Below, one piece after another: positions 42,507 through 50,017 of a DNA stretch of 64,000 nt (its first letter is position 1; each line of letters begins with the position of its first letter). A program made the translations under genes and the position numbers. The DNA lies in assembly GCF_019823105.1 (NCBI RefSeq), contig NZ_CP081958.1:558001-622000 (forward strand), given 5' to 3'. The notes beneath the pieces are model-generated. The model searched no databases and was not told the DNA's origin. It worked only from the letters and a program-made list of their open reading frames with translations. This DNA comes from Halobaculum magnesiiphilum. Lineage in GTDB: Archaea > Halobacteriota > Halobacteria > Halobacteriales > Haloferacaceae.

Positions 42507-43120
42507 CGCTGGATCAGCTCCGGCCGTTGGCGGAGAAGGGCCTCAGCCCGTTCGTCCGGGTCGCAGACGGCCTCGGGCTCTCCCCCGACGGCGTGAGCGT
42601 CATCGCGTTCGCGTGCGCCGTCGCCGCCGGCGTCGCGTTCGGGCTCGCGCCCCCCGCGGAGGCGCCGCTGTCGTACGTCGCCGGCTCGCTGCTCGTGTTC
42701 GCCAACGGGTGGCTCGACCTCGTCGACGGCGCGCTCGCGCGGGCACAGGGGACCGACTCTTCCGGCGGCGATCTGCTGGATCACGTGCTCGACCGCTACG
42801 CCGACATCGCGGTGCTCGTCGGCCTCTCGGCCGGGATCGGCCGCTACGGGCTCGGGCTCGCGGCGGTGACGGGGGTGTTGATGACCTCGTATCTCGGCAC
42901 GCAGATCCAGGCCGTCGGCATCGGCCGCGAGTACGGCGGGCTGTTGGGTCGCGCGGATCGGCTCGCGCTCGTGGGCGTCGTCGGCGTCGTCGCCGCCGCG
43001 GTTCCGGGGCCACTGGTCGCCGGCCTGGGCGCGGTCGCGGTCCTGTTGCTCGTGTTCGCGATCGTCGGCCACCTCACCGCCCTCCAGCGCTTCTGGGGCG
43101 CGTGGACCGACCTCCGGTGA
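42503..43120 (+). CDS. CDP-alcohol phosphatidyltransferase
   Basis: A 205-residue integral membrane enzyme. The signature DG(x2)AR(x8)G(x3)D(x3)D is met by LVDGALARAQGTDSSGGDLL followed by DHVLDRYAD (about residues 72-101), with Asp residues for metal-assisted displacement of CMP. About six hydrophobic helices are visible. In archaea this family makes archaetidyl-glycerol phosphate, archaetidyl-inositol phosphate or archaetidyl-serine; which one cannot be read here. ATG 42503 overlaps the stop of the AK6 gene (ATGA). Confidence 0.9.
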   Translation: MTLDQLRPLAEKGLSPFVRVADGLGLSPDGVSVIAFACAVAAGVAFGLAPPAEAPLSYVAGSLLVFANGWLDLVDGALARAQGTDSSGGDLLDHVLDRYADIAVLVGLSAGIGRYGLGLAAVTGVLMTSYLGTQIQAVGIGREYGGLLGRADRLALVGVVGVVAAAVPGPLVAGLGAVAVLLLVFAIVGHLTALQRFWGAWTDLR

Positions 43121-43203
43121 TCGCGGTCGTGTCGCGCGAACCGACCGACGCGGGACGTGTGCGCGGACGAATACTTTTGTCCCCCGGGTGGAATGGCGAT
43201 GGT

Positions 43204-44100
43204 ATGACCGGTACGACGGAGGGCCCCGACGCCGCCGAACCGATCCGCCGCGGGTCGGATTCCACGCTCTCGTCGGCGCTGGCGAAGCTCGACGACGGGT
43301 GTTGCGTGCTCGTCACCGGGGACGTCTCCGAGGAGGCCTATCGCGTCGCGTCCTCGCGGTACTTCGGCGCGCCGCACCGACGGCGACGGCGGGTGCTCGC
43401 GCTCACGACCGGGGGCGCGGCGTCGCCGGAGGCGTGGCTTCCGGACGGCGTCGACGCGGCGGACGACGGTGCCGCTGTCGTTCGCCTGGACGGGACGGTC
43501 CGGGACCCGGCCGCCGCGGCGGGATCCGACGCCACCGGATCGGGATCTGACGCCGCCTCATCCGGACCTGACGCCGCCGCGCCGTCGGCGTTCGAGTCGG
43601 AGGCCGAGACGACCGAAACGCCGAACGCGGATACCGACTCCGGCGCGGGTCCGGATCGACTCGATCTCGACGGGACCGTCAGCGACCACAAGACCGTCAG
43701 CGACGACGGAGCGACGGACGGGGAGGCGGCGACCGTCCGGACGACGCTGCTGGACGCGATCGACGAGGTCGACGAGGACCGATCGAACCGGCTGGGCCTC
43801 CGGGTCGGCGTCTTCCGGGTCGACATGCTCTGGGCGACGCTGGGCAGCGAGGCGACGGGGCAGCTGTTGCGCGAAGTGTCTCGAACGACCCGCGATCGCG
43901 GCGGCATGGCGCACTTTCACCTCCCACGACCCACGGACGGAGACCCGCGTTCGGACCCGATCGTCTCCGAGTTCGTCGAACTCCTCGACGACGACCTCGA
44001 CGTGATCGTCGAGCTACGATGCCGTGAGTCGGCGCCCACCCCGGAGGAGCGATGGCACATCGTCGGCTGGGGAACGACCGAATGGAACGCGCTCCGGTGA
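43204..44100 (+). CDS. HTR-like (DUF7504-like) protein next to CHAT protease
   Basis: A 298-residue protein in three parts. The N-terminal domain (about 15-100) has a RecA/KaiC-like outline (STLSSALAKLDDGCCVLVTG) but no full Walker A. A low-complexity Ala/Ser/Asp region with three DATGSGSD-type repeats spans about 100-170. The C-terminal domain (about 175-298) shows LRVGVFRVDMLWATLGSEAT, GGMAHFHLPRP and VIVELRCRESAPTPEERWHI, typical of the haloarchaeal 'HTR-like' group that I recall as DUF7504. It lies 4 nt before the CHAT protease gene. TATA-like AATACTTTTG about 30 nt upstream marks a promoter for both. The likely role is a partner or sensor for the protease, by neighbourhood only. Confidence 0.7.
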   Translation: MTGTTEGPDAAEPIRRGSDSTLSSALAKLDDGCCVLVTGDVSEEAYRVASSRYFGAPHRRRRRVLALTTGGAASPEAWLPDGVDAADDGAAVVRLDGTVRDPAAAAGSDATGSGSDAASSGPDAAAPSAFESEAETTETPNADTDSGAGPDRLDLDGTVSDHKTVSDDGATDGEAATVRTTLLDAIDEVDEDRSNRLGLRVGVFRVDMLWATLGSEATGQLLREVSRTTRDRGGMAHFHLPRPTDGDPRSDPIVSEFVELLDDDLDVIVELRCRESAPTPEERWHIVGWGTTEWNALR

Positions 44101-44104
44101 CCGC

Positions 44105-46384
44105 ATGACGGAACGAACCTCCCGATCGCCGACGGACGAGGATCCGGACATGGACGAGGCTCCGGACGCGGCCGCGGTTCGGCTCGTCCCGGCGCGGGGG
44201 CGTGGGCCCGGAACGTTCGAACTCGTCGACTCCATCGAGGAGGTTCGCCTCCCTGTCGCCATCGAGGGGAGCGAGAACGGCTCCCGGCCGGCGACGACGC
44301 GGCTGACGACCGCCGGCCGGTTTCACGCGCCGGTTGACGGCTGCTGGGCGGTCGATGCGACGGCGGTGACGCCGCTTTGTACGGCCGACGTGTACGTCCG
44401 CGACGCGGACAACACCGTTGTCGCGACCGCGACGGCGGAGGCGCCCGCCAGGATCCCCGCCGGCCCGCACGTGTTGGAGCTGTCGACGGCCCCCGTGAAG
44501 ACGTACGTCGCCGTCGACGGACCCGCTCGCGTCTCCTACGAGGACCGGTACCCGCGGGTCTCGCTGGACGTTCCGGAGCGCGGCTCCGGCGACGACGCCG
44601 ACGGCGAGATCCTGCTCGGCGCCCGGTCGCGGCGCACGTCGCCGGCGGGAACGGTGACGGTTCCGGACTCGCCGGCGGGGCTCGCGCGCGCGGTCTCGAC
44701 GTTCGGGTCGGCGCTCGCGACCACCTCCCCGGAGCGGTCGTTCCCGACGCTTCGGGGACACCCGCCACTGATCGAGCGCGGGGAGTCGTTCGAGACGCCG
44801 CAGTTCGTCGAGCGCGTCGACACCGGCGTCACGATCGGGGTACCGTTCGCGTACGACGCCCTGTACTCGGCGACCCCGCTGGCGTTCTATCTCAGCGCGG
44901 ACATCGAGGAGAGCGCCGACCCGTACCTCCGGGCCGGCGAGTACCGCCACGACCTCCCCCGGGACCCGGACACGCTCGCGGCCGAGCTCGGCGACCTCCT
45001 CCGGCACTGCTTCACGCTCGATTGTGCGACGCGGGCCTGCTCGGTCGGACTGTACGATGTGGACCTGCACGTCCACGAGGTGCTCACCGAGCGCCTCGAC
45101 CCGCCGTGGGCGGAGTGGTACGAGGCCGACCTCGCCGAGCGCACCGCCGCGTACCTCGACGTGCCGACGGAGGCGACGCTCGACTGTCTCGACTGGCCGC
45201 ACACGACGGACGTGGTTCCGGTCGCGGAGAACGCCTCCGCGCTGCCGTTCCTCGCGGCCGACCTCTCGGTCGTGCGCTCCCCGCCGCCCGAGACCGACGC
45301 GACCAGCGACGGCGGCGTGACCGAGCTCGACGACTTCGTTCGCACGTCGCGGGAGGCCGTCAGGAACGCCGCGCTGACGCGCAGCGCGAGCGAGGCGGAC
45401 GGCCCCGCCCTCGACCCGACCCGGGGGCCGACGCAGAACGCCCTCGACGACTCCGAGTCGATCGTGACCCCAGAGCCCGCCGACAGCATCGCGCAGGCGT
45501 GGATCGGTCCCGGGTTCCCGATGCGGGCGGCCAAGCCGACCGTCGAGACGTACCGCCGCCGCCTCGATCGCACGCCGGCGGAAGACCTGACGATCGGCGT
45601 CACGGTCGTCTGCAACGACGAGGCGATGGTCGACGAGCTCGGCGACACGTACGGCTTCCGCGATCACGTCACGTTCGACATTCGCGAGGAGCGGGATTTG
45701 ACCGTCGAGGAGCTGCGCGAGCTGCTCGCCGACGAGCACGACTTCTTCCACTACGTCGGCCACGTCGACGAGCGCGGGATGGAGTGTTCCGACGGCTTCC
45801 TCGACCTCCGGAGCCTGCAGACGACGGGCGTCGACGCGTTCCTGCTCAACGCCTGTACGTCCTACCAGCAGGGGATGGGACTGGTCGAGGCGGGCGCGCT
45901 CGGCGGCGTCGTGTCGCTGACCGACCTGCCGAACTCGCTGGCGACGCGCGTCGGCCGCGACCTGGCGCGGCTGTTCGACGCCGGGTTCCCGCTGTACGCC
46001 GCGCTCGACGTGGTCGGGACGGGCCCGTTCGCCGAGAGCGCCTACAGCATCGCGGGGGATCCACTGGTACAGTTGTGTCAGTGCTCGACGGGAGTCGGGT
46101 TTTTACTAGAAATAACGGACATAGAGATGGAACAGCGGGAAGTAGAAGTCACACCGAGCTGGTATCCTACAAAGCGACATGGCTTGGGTGGGATGGCAAA
46201 GCCAATTATGATGAGTGTAGAGAGGCAGTGGATCGCGACCGGAGCAACAGCTGCTATCGATACCTCGATAGACCGCCTATTCGAGTGTCTGAACTCTGGC
46301 AGATTCCCAGTCCGATTTGACGGGGATCTGTTGTGGAATTGGGATATTACGGAAGAGATGTTGTCATCTACGGGCCAGACGTGA
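44105..46384 (+). CDS. CHAT-domain (caspase-like) protease
   Basis: A 759-residue cytoplasmic protein. Residues about 15-440 are a large acidic beta-rich region with no recognised domain; about 490-680 is the CHAT domain. The catalytic pair is visible: His549/His553 in DFFHYVGHVDERGMECSDGF and Cys584 in LLNACTSYQQGMGLVEAG, with the later block GGVVSLTDLPNSLATRVGRD. CHAT proteins are caspase-superfamily cysteine peptidases. After about residue 665 the sequence (WYPTKRHGLGGMAKPIM...) is encoded by DNA far poorer in GC than the rest. The gene starts 4 nt after the HTR-like gene. Its 3' end overlaps a convergent 45-residue membrane-peptide gene by 17 nt. Substrate unknown. Confidence 0.85.
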   Translation: MTERTSRSPTDEDPDMDEAPDAAAVRLVPARGRGPGTFELVDSIEEVRLPVAIEGSENGSRPATTRLTTAGRFHAPVDGCWAVDATAVTPLCTADVYVRDADNTVVATATAEAPARIPAGPHVLELSTAPVKTYVAVDGPARVSYEDRYPRVSLDVPERGSGDDADGEILLGARSRRTSPAGTVTVPDSPAGLARAVSTFGSALATTSPERSFPTLRGHPPLIERGESFETPQFVERVDTGVTIGVPFAYDALYSATPLAFYLSADIEESADPYLRAGEYRHDLPRDPDTLAAELGDLLRHCFTLDCATRACSVGLYDVDLHVHEVLTERLDPPWAEWYEADLAERTAAYLDVPTEATLDCLDWPHTTDVVPVAENASALPFLAADLSVVRSPPPETDATSDGGVTELDDFVRTSREAVRNAALTRSASEADGPALDPTRGPTQNALDDSESIVTPEPADSIAQAWIGPGFPMRAAKPTVETYRRRLDRTPAEDLTIGVTVVCNDEAMVDELGDTYGFRDHVTFDIREERDLTVEELRELLADEHDFFHYVGHVDERGMECSDGFLDLRSLQTTGVDAFLLNACTSYQQGMGLVEAGALGGVVSLTDLPNSLATRVGRDLARLFDAGFPLYAALDVVGTGPFAESAYSIAGDPLVQLCQCSTGVGFLLEITDIEMEQREVEVTPSWYPTKRHGLGGMAKPIMMSVERQWIATGATAAIDTSIDRLFECLNSGRFPVRFDGDLLWNWDITEEMLSSTGQT

Positions 46385-46505
46385 CCGTAGCGCCGGCGAC
46401 GGCATTCCCCGCACTCGACAACAACAGCACGAGCGCGAACAGCGCGCCCATCATCCGCGGGTGGTCAGCCAGCCATTCCGTCATTGCGGCGTCGTTGTCG
46501 GACAT
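46368..46505 (-). CDS. 45-residue one-span membrane peptide (DUF7503-like)
   Basis: ATG 46505 to TAG 46368 on the minus strand. The product begins MSDNDAAMTEWLADHPRMMG, an acidic to neutral N-terminus, followed by a hydrophobic helix (ALFALVLLLSSAGNAVAGA, residues 21-39) and a short tail VTSGP. The N-terminal WLADHPR word and single span match the small haloarchaeal membrane family I recall as DUF7503, which travels with HTR-like and CHAT genes. GGAAGGGA just upstream of the ATG is a good ribosome binding site and a TATA-like element lies about 33 nt upstream. Its last codons overlap the CHAT gene in antisense. It could be a membrane effector or a protease substrate; this is inference. Confidence 0.7.
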   Translation of the reverse strand: MSDNDAAMTEWLADHPRMMGALFALVLLLSSAGNAVAGATVTSGP

Positions 46506-46536
46506 TGCAATCCCTTCCTTCGTTGGTTTCTGAATG

Positions 46537-46544
46537 AATATATC
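46537..46544 (-). promoter_or_regulatory. TATA box for the membrane-peptide gene
   Basis: AATATATC here (GATATATT in minus-strand reading) lies about 33-38 nt upstream of the minus-strand ATG at 46505. It sits in AT-rich DNA between the convergent cassette and the MBF1 promoter. The region 46506-46630 has no other feature. Confidence 0.5.
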
Positions 46545-46632
46545 GGAAAGATTCTGATATCAAATAACGCGAACCAACTACTGATATTTAGGGTATTTAA
46601 ATACCGGTCGAACGGGCCGGCGGTGGCACACG

Positions 46633-46640
46633 TTTTATAC
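46633..46640 (+). promoter_or_regulatory. TATA box of the MBF1 gene
   Basis: TTTTATAC is about 27 nt before ATG 46664, identical in sequence to the aroC TATA box at 24172. The spacing implies a leaderless or near-leaderless mRNA. Confidence 0.7.
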
Positions 46641-46663
46641 CGCACACCGCGCTAGGTCGAGGT

Positions 46664-47194
46664 ATGCCCCAGTGTGAGATGTGCGGCGCGGAGAAGGCGT
46701 CGCTCACCACCACGAAAGTCGAGGGCGCGGAGCTGGAGCTGTGCTCGGACTGCTCGGACTTCGGCACCGAGGTCCGCACCGAGAGCTCCTCCTCGACGTC
46801 CACGAAGTACTCCACCTCCTCGTCTTCGTCGTCCTCGTCGGACTCCGCGAGTTCCTCGTCATCGTCGTCGTCCTCGTCGTCGTCGGGACGCCGCCGCGAC
46901 ATGTTCGACGACATGGAGACGGTCGCGGGCGACTACGACGACCGGATCCGGCAGGCCCGCGAGTCGGCCGGGCTGAGCCAGGAGGACCTCGCGAGCGACA
47001 TCAACGAGAAGGCATCCGTCATCCGGAAGCTCGAACGCGGGGACATCCTCCCCTCCGACGAGGTCCAACAGAAGATCGAAAAGAAGCTCGGGATCTCGCT
47101 GGTCGAGGGCGAGTCCGTCGACGACGCCGACTGGGAGAGCTCCTCCTCGGGAAGCATGACTCTCGGCGACGTTGTCAAGCGCAACGACAACTGA
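46664..47194 (+). CDS. Multiprotein bridging factor 1 (MBF1) family regulator
   Basis: A 176-residue regulator with three parts: an N-terminal zinc ribbon (CEMC at residues 4-7, CSDC at 27-30), a serine-rich linker (about 38-75, nearly all Ser) and a helix-turn-helix of the XRE/Cro type (DDRIRQARESAGLSQEDLAS at about 93-112, then KASVIRKLERGDILP). The tail is acidic and ends SGSMTLGDVVKRNDN. This order is that of archaeal MBF1. It probably bridges TATA-binding protein or another general factor with regulators, or acts in translation. It has a strong TATA box 27 nt upstream. Confidence 0.92.
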   Translation: MPQCEMCGAEKASLTTTKVEGAELELCSDCSDFGTEVRTESSSSTSTKYSTSSSSSSSSDSASSSSSSSSSSSSGRRRDMFDDMETVAGDYDDRIRQARESAGLSQEDLASDINEKASVIRKLERGDILPSDEVQQKIEKKLGISLVEGESVDDADWESSSSGSMTLGDVVKRNDN

Positions 47195-47338
47195 GCGACG
47201 CCGCGGTCATCGCGATCGTCCCCGCCCCCTCCGGCGCCGCACGTTGTCGGGTGCATCCCCCGCCGTCGGCACCACCGCCGTCCGCAACCGCTGTCGCGAC
47301 CGAAGCGACTTTTCGCGCGCCCCCCGGACCCATCGACC

Positions 47339-47998
47339 GTGAGCGACTCCGACACCCTGATCCTCGTCAACCTGAAGGCGTACCCGTGTGACCCCGTCGA
47401 GATCGCCGAGGCGTGCGCGACCGTCGCCGACGACACCGGCGCGCGCGTCGCCGTCGCGCCGCAGGCGGCACACCTATCGGCCGTCGCGGACACCGGCGTC
47501 GAGACGTGGGCACAGCACGTCTCACCCGTCGAGCACGGCAGCCACACCGGCTCGACGCTGGCGGAGGCCGTCGCCGACGCGGGCGCGACGGGCACGCTGA
47601 TCAACCACTCCGAGAACCGGCTGAAGCTGGCCGACATCGATGCCTCGCTCGCGGCCGCCGGGCGCGCCGGACTGGAGACGGTCGTCTGCGCCAACAACCC
47701 CGCGCAGTCGGGCGCCGCGGCCGCCCTCGGTCCTGATGCCGTCGCCGTCGAGCCGCCGGAACTCATCGGCGGCGACGTGTCGGTCGCGACGGCGGACCCC
47801 GCGATCGTCGAGGACTCCGTCGCCGCCGTCGAGGCCGTCGACGCCGACGTGGACCTGTTCTGCGGCGCCGGCGTCTCGACGGGCGAGGACGTGACCGCCG
47901 CGGGCGAACTCGGCGCGACGGGCGTGCTCCTCGCCTCCGGCGTGGCGAAGGCCGACGATCCCGAGGCGGTGCTGCGGGACCTCGTCTCGGGGCTGTAA
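47339..47998 (+). CDS. tpiA: Triosephosphate isomerase
   Basis: A 219-residue archaeal-type TIM interconverting dihydroxyacetone phosphate and glyceraldehyde 3-phosphate. It starts at GTG 47339 ([20 protein letters not shown]) with substrate-binding Asn11 and Lys13. The catalytic His90 is in LINHSENRL and catalytic Glu138 in [10 protein letters not shown]. The phosphate-binding end reads [11 protein letters not shown] and [12 protein letters not shown]. Length is the short archaeal form. It lies about 145 nt after MBF1 and is convergent with the small membrane protein gene. Confidence 0.95.
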   Translation: MSDSDTLILVNLKAYPCDPVEIAEACATVADDTGARVAVAPQAAHLSAVADTGVETWAQHVSPVEHGSHTGSTLAEAVADAGATGTLINHSENRLKLADIDASLAAAGRAGLETVVCANNPAQSGAAAALGPDAVAVEPPELIGGDVSVATADPAIVEDSVAAVEAVDADVDLFCGAGVSTGEDVTAAGELGATGVLLASGVAKADDPEAVLRDLVSGL

Positions 47999-48002
47999 GC
48001 GA

Positions 48003-48359
48003 CTACCCCTGCTCTCGGTCACTTTCGTGCCGGGCCTGTTCGTCGATCTCCCGGATCGCCTGCTCCTGTTCGCTCCGGGTGATCCCGCCGGCCTCGGCGA
48101 ACCGACCCTCGTACTGCCAGTCGGGAACGAGCGACCAGCCGTCGCCCTCGCCCTCGCCGTCGTCGCCGCTGCCGCCGCGATCGGCGTCGGTCCGGCCGCT
48201 CACGACCGCGCGAAGGCGTCCGAGGAGGACAAGTACGACCAGCGCGAGCGTGGCGCCCGCGATCGCGATCCCCAGCCGCTCGTCGAGGTTCCAGAGCACG
48301 GAGGCGACGATCGGGCCGATCAGGAGGGACACGAGGACCACGGCGGTGACTCGTCGCAT
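48003..48359 (-). CDS. Two-span membrane protein, unknown function
   Basis: A 118-residue protein from ATG 48359 (MRRVTAVVLVSLLIGPIVAS). Two hydrophobic helices (about residues 4-22 and 31-51) are followed by a Gly/Asp/Glu-rich linker and an acidic helical tail (WQYEGRFAEAGGITRSEQEQ). The tail resembles those on many small haloarchaeal membrane proteins whose role is unknown. An upstream ATG at 48386 would add a basic nine-residue leader. The gene is convergent with tpiA (4-nt gap). Confidence 0.75.
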   Translation of the reverse strand: MRRVTAVVLVSLLIGPIVASVLWNLDERLGIAIAGATLALVVLVLLGRLRAVVSGRTDADRGGSGDDGEGEGDGWSLVPDWQYEGRFAEAGGITRSEQEQAIREIDEQARHESDREQG

Positions 48360-48427
48360 TGGGAGACGATCGATGCGACGGTACAAACGAGTACCGCCGC
48401 GTTCGCCGGGACAGCCCCGATCGACCG

Positions 48428-49165
48428 TTACTCCTGATTAACGTCGTGTTCGAGGACGCCGACGCCCTCGACCTCGACCTCGACGCGGTCGCCGTCCGCG
48501 AGCGGACCGACGCCCGCGGGCGTGCCGGTCGCGACCACGTCGCCCGGCTCCAGCGTCATGTACGTCGTGATCTCCTCGACGAGCTCGGGGATGGAGAACA
48601 TGAAGTAGTCGCGCGAGGAGGACTGCTTCGTCTCGCCGTTCACGCGGAGTTCGACGGCCGCGTCCTCGGGCACGTGCTCGGGGTCGGCGATGCAGGGGCC
48701 GATCGGCGCGGCGCCGTCGAAGGCCTTGCCGCGCACCCAGTTTTGCTCCTCGTTCTGATCGTCCCGGTTCGACACGTCGTCGAGGCAGGTGAACCCCGCG
48801 ACGTAGTCCATCGCGTCCGCGGCGGCGACGTTGCGCGCCTGCTCGCCGATCACGAACGCGATCTCGGCCTCGTGATCGACGCGCTCCTTCCCGCCCGGGA
48901 GCGTGACCGTCGAGTTCGGATCCGCGACCGCGTTCGGGGGTTTGAGAAACAGCAGCGGGCGATCCGGGACCTCGTTGCCGAGCTCCTCGGCGTGATCGGC
49001 GTAGTTGCGGCCCACGCAGACGATCTTCGTGGGCTCACAGGGTGCGAGCAGGTCCACGTCGTCGGCGTCGGTGTCGTACGTCTCGCCGCCCGCGGTCACG
49101 GTGCCGTCGTCGTACGTGCCGCGTCGGACGGTCCCTGCCGGGTCGCGGATCCTGGCGTAGCGCAT
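48428..49165 (-). CDS. Fumarylacetoacetate hydrolase (FAH) family protein
   Basis: A 245-residue enzyme of the FAH/acylpyruvase fold. Characteristic blocks are KIVCVGRNYADHAEELGNEV (about residues 47-66), RPLLFLKPPNAVADPNSTV, the metal-ligand VDHEAEIAFVIG (about 95-106), VAGFTCLDDVSNRD, NWVRGKAFDGAAPIGPCI and VVATGTPAGVGPLADGD. It probably hydrolyses or decarboxylates a 2,4-dioxo acid in a catabolic pathway. The substrate cannot be fixed. ATG 49165 (MRYARIRDPAGTVRRG) is the natural start. Confidence 0.9.
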   Translation of the reverse strand: MRYARIRDPAGTVRRGTYDDGTVTAGGETYDTDADDVDLLAPCEPTKIVCVGRNYADHAEELGNEVPDRPLLFLKPPNAVADPNSTVTLPGGKERVDHEAEIAFVIGEQARNVAAADAMDYVAGFTCLDDVSNRDDQNEEQNWVRGKAFDGAAPIGPCIADPEHVPEDAAVELRVNGETKQSSSRDYFMFSIPELVEEITTYMTLEPGDVVATGTPAGVGPLADGDRVEVEVEGVGVLEHDVNQE

Positions 49166-49269
49166 TGTCGACGGGTCGGCTGGCTGGTGCTTAGGCGTTG
49201 TGAGTCCGGTAGCCGACGGCGCCGCGGCTGGCGTCGTGGAAGCCGAGAGAACCGGGATGGCTGCCGCGG

Positions 49270-49878
49270 TTACAGCTCGACGGCCTGCTTCTGCCCGAGC
49301 GATTCGGGCACCGTGAAGCGGATGGTCGTCGTCGCGCCGGCCATCGTGTTGATCTTGATCGTGACCTCGTCACCCTCGCCGAGGTTGCTCGGGGCGTCGG
49401 CGGGGCCGTTACCGTGGTCGTTCAACTCGAACTCGACGTTGAAGCGGTCGTCGGCGTCGTTGAGGACCGTATCGGAGTCGTCGGTGTTCTTCACCTGGTA
49501 GGTGTTGAACGTCCAGTCGGTCGCGCTGGAGGTGGAGTGGGTCAGTGTCTCGGTTCCGCTCGGGCCGATCCAGTTGATCGTCGCGTTCTCCAGGTCGATC
49601 TCGCCGGCGCCGGGCGCCTGCGTCACGGTGACGTTGACGCTCTCGACCGAGTTGTCGGTCGTGTTGACCGTCCCGGTCGTGACGACCTCCTGGAGGCGGT
49701 TGCTAACCTGTTTACTGCTCTGTTGACCCGTTTCCTGCGACTTGCTCTGGAGGAAGCCGGCGGTGTTGATGAGGACGCCGGCGGCGATCGCCGCCACCAG
49801 CACCATCGCGATGAACACGATGAGCGTCCCGATACCCACCTGCCCGCGCTCTTCCTCGTCCGTGATGAATTCGAACAT
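49270..49878 (-). CDS. Archaellin (archaeal flagellin)
   Basis: A 202-residue structural protein of the archaellum. The class III signal is [12 protein letters not shown] with cleavage expected before Gln13. It is followed by the conserved hydrophobic stalk helix ([20 protein letters not shown] and on to [12 protein letters not shown]). The rest is the beta-rich head with Asn/Thr-rich strands. Gly-Ile-Gly and INTAGFLQ are hallmarks of archaellins. The upstream DNA holds a TATA-like GTATATG (around 49940-49947, minus strand) with a leader of about 40 nt. No other archaellum gene (arlC-J) is in the window, so this is a stand-alone copy or the edge of a cluster. Confidence 0.93.
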   Translation of the reverse strand: MFEFITDEEERGQVGIGTLIVFIAMVLVAAIAAGVLINTAGFLQSKSQETGQQSSKQVSNRLQEVVTTGTVNTTDNSVESVNVTVTQAPGAGEIDLENATINWIGPSGTETLTHSTSSATDWTFNTYQVKNTDDSDTVLNDADDRFNVEFELNDHGNGPADAPSNLGEGDEVTIKINTMAGATTTIRFTVPESLGQKQAVEL

Positions 49879-50017
49879 CGGTGGTTGTGCTCCCACGCGC
49901 TCTCGCACGTCGGTTACCCGACTCGATGCCGCTCCCCTACATATACTTCAGCCGCCGAGAATCAACCCTGAATATCGGTCGTGTCGAGCCGATGCGGACT
50001 CACCGAGGGGTCCCGTC

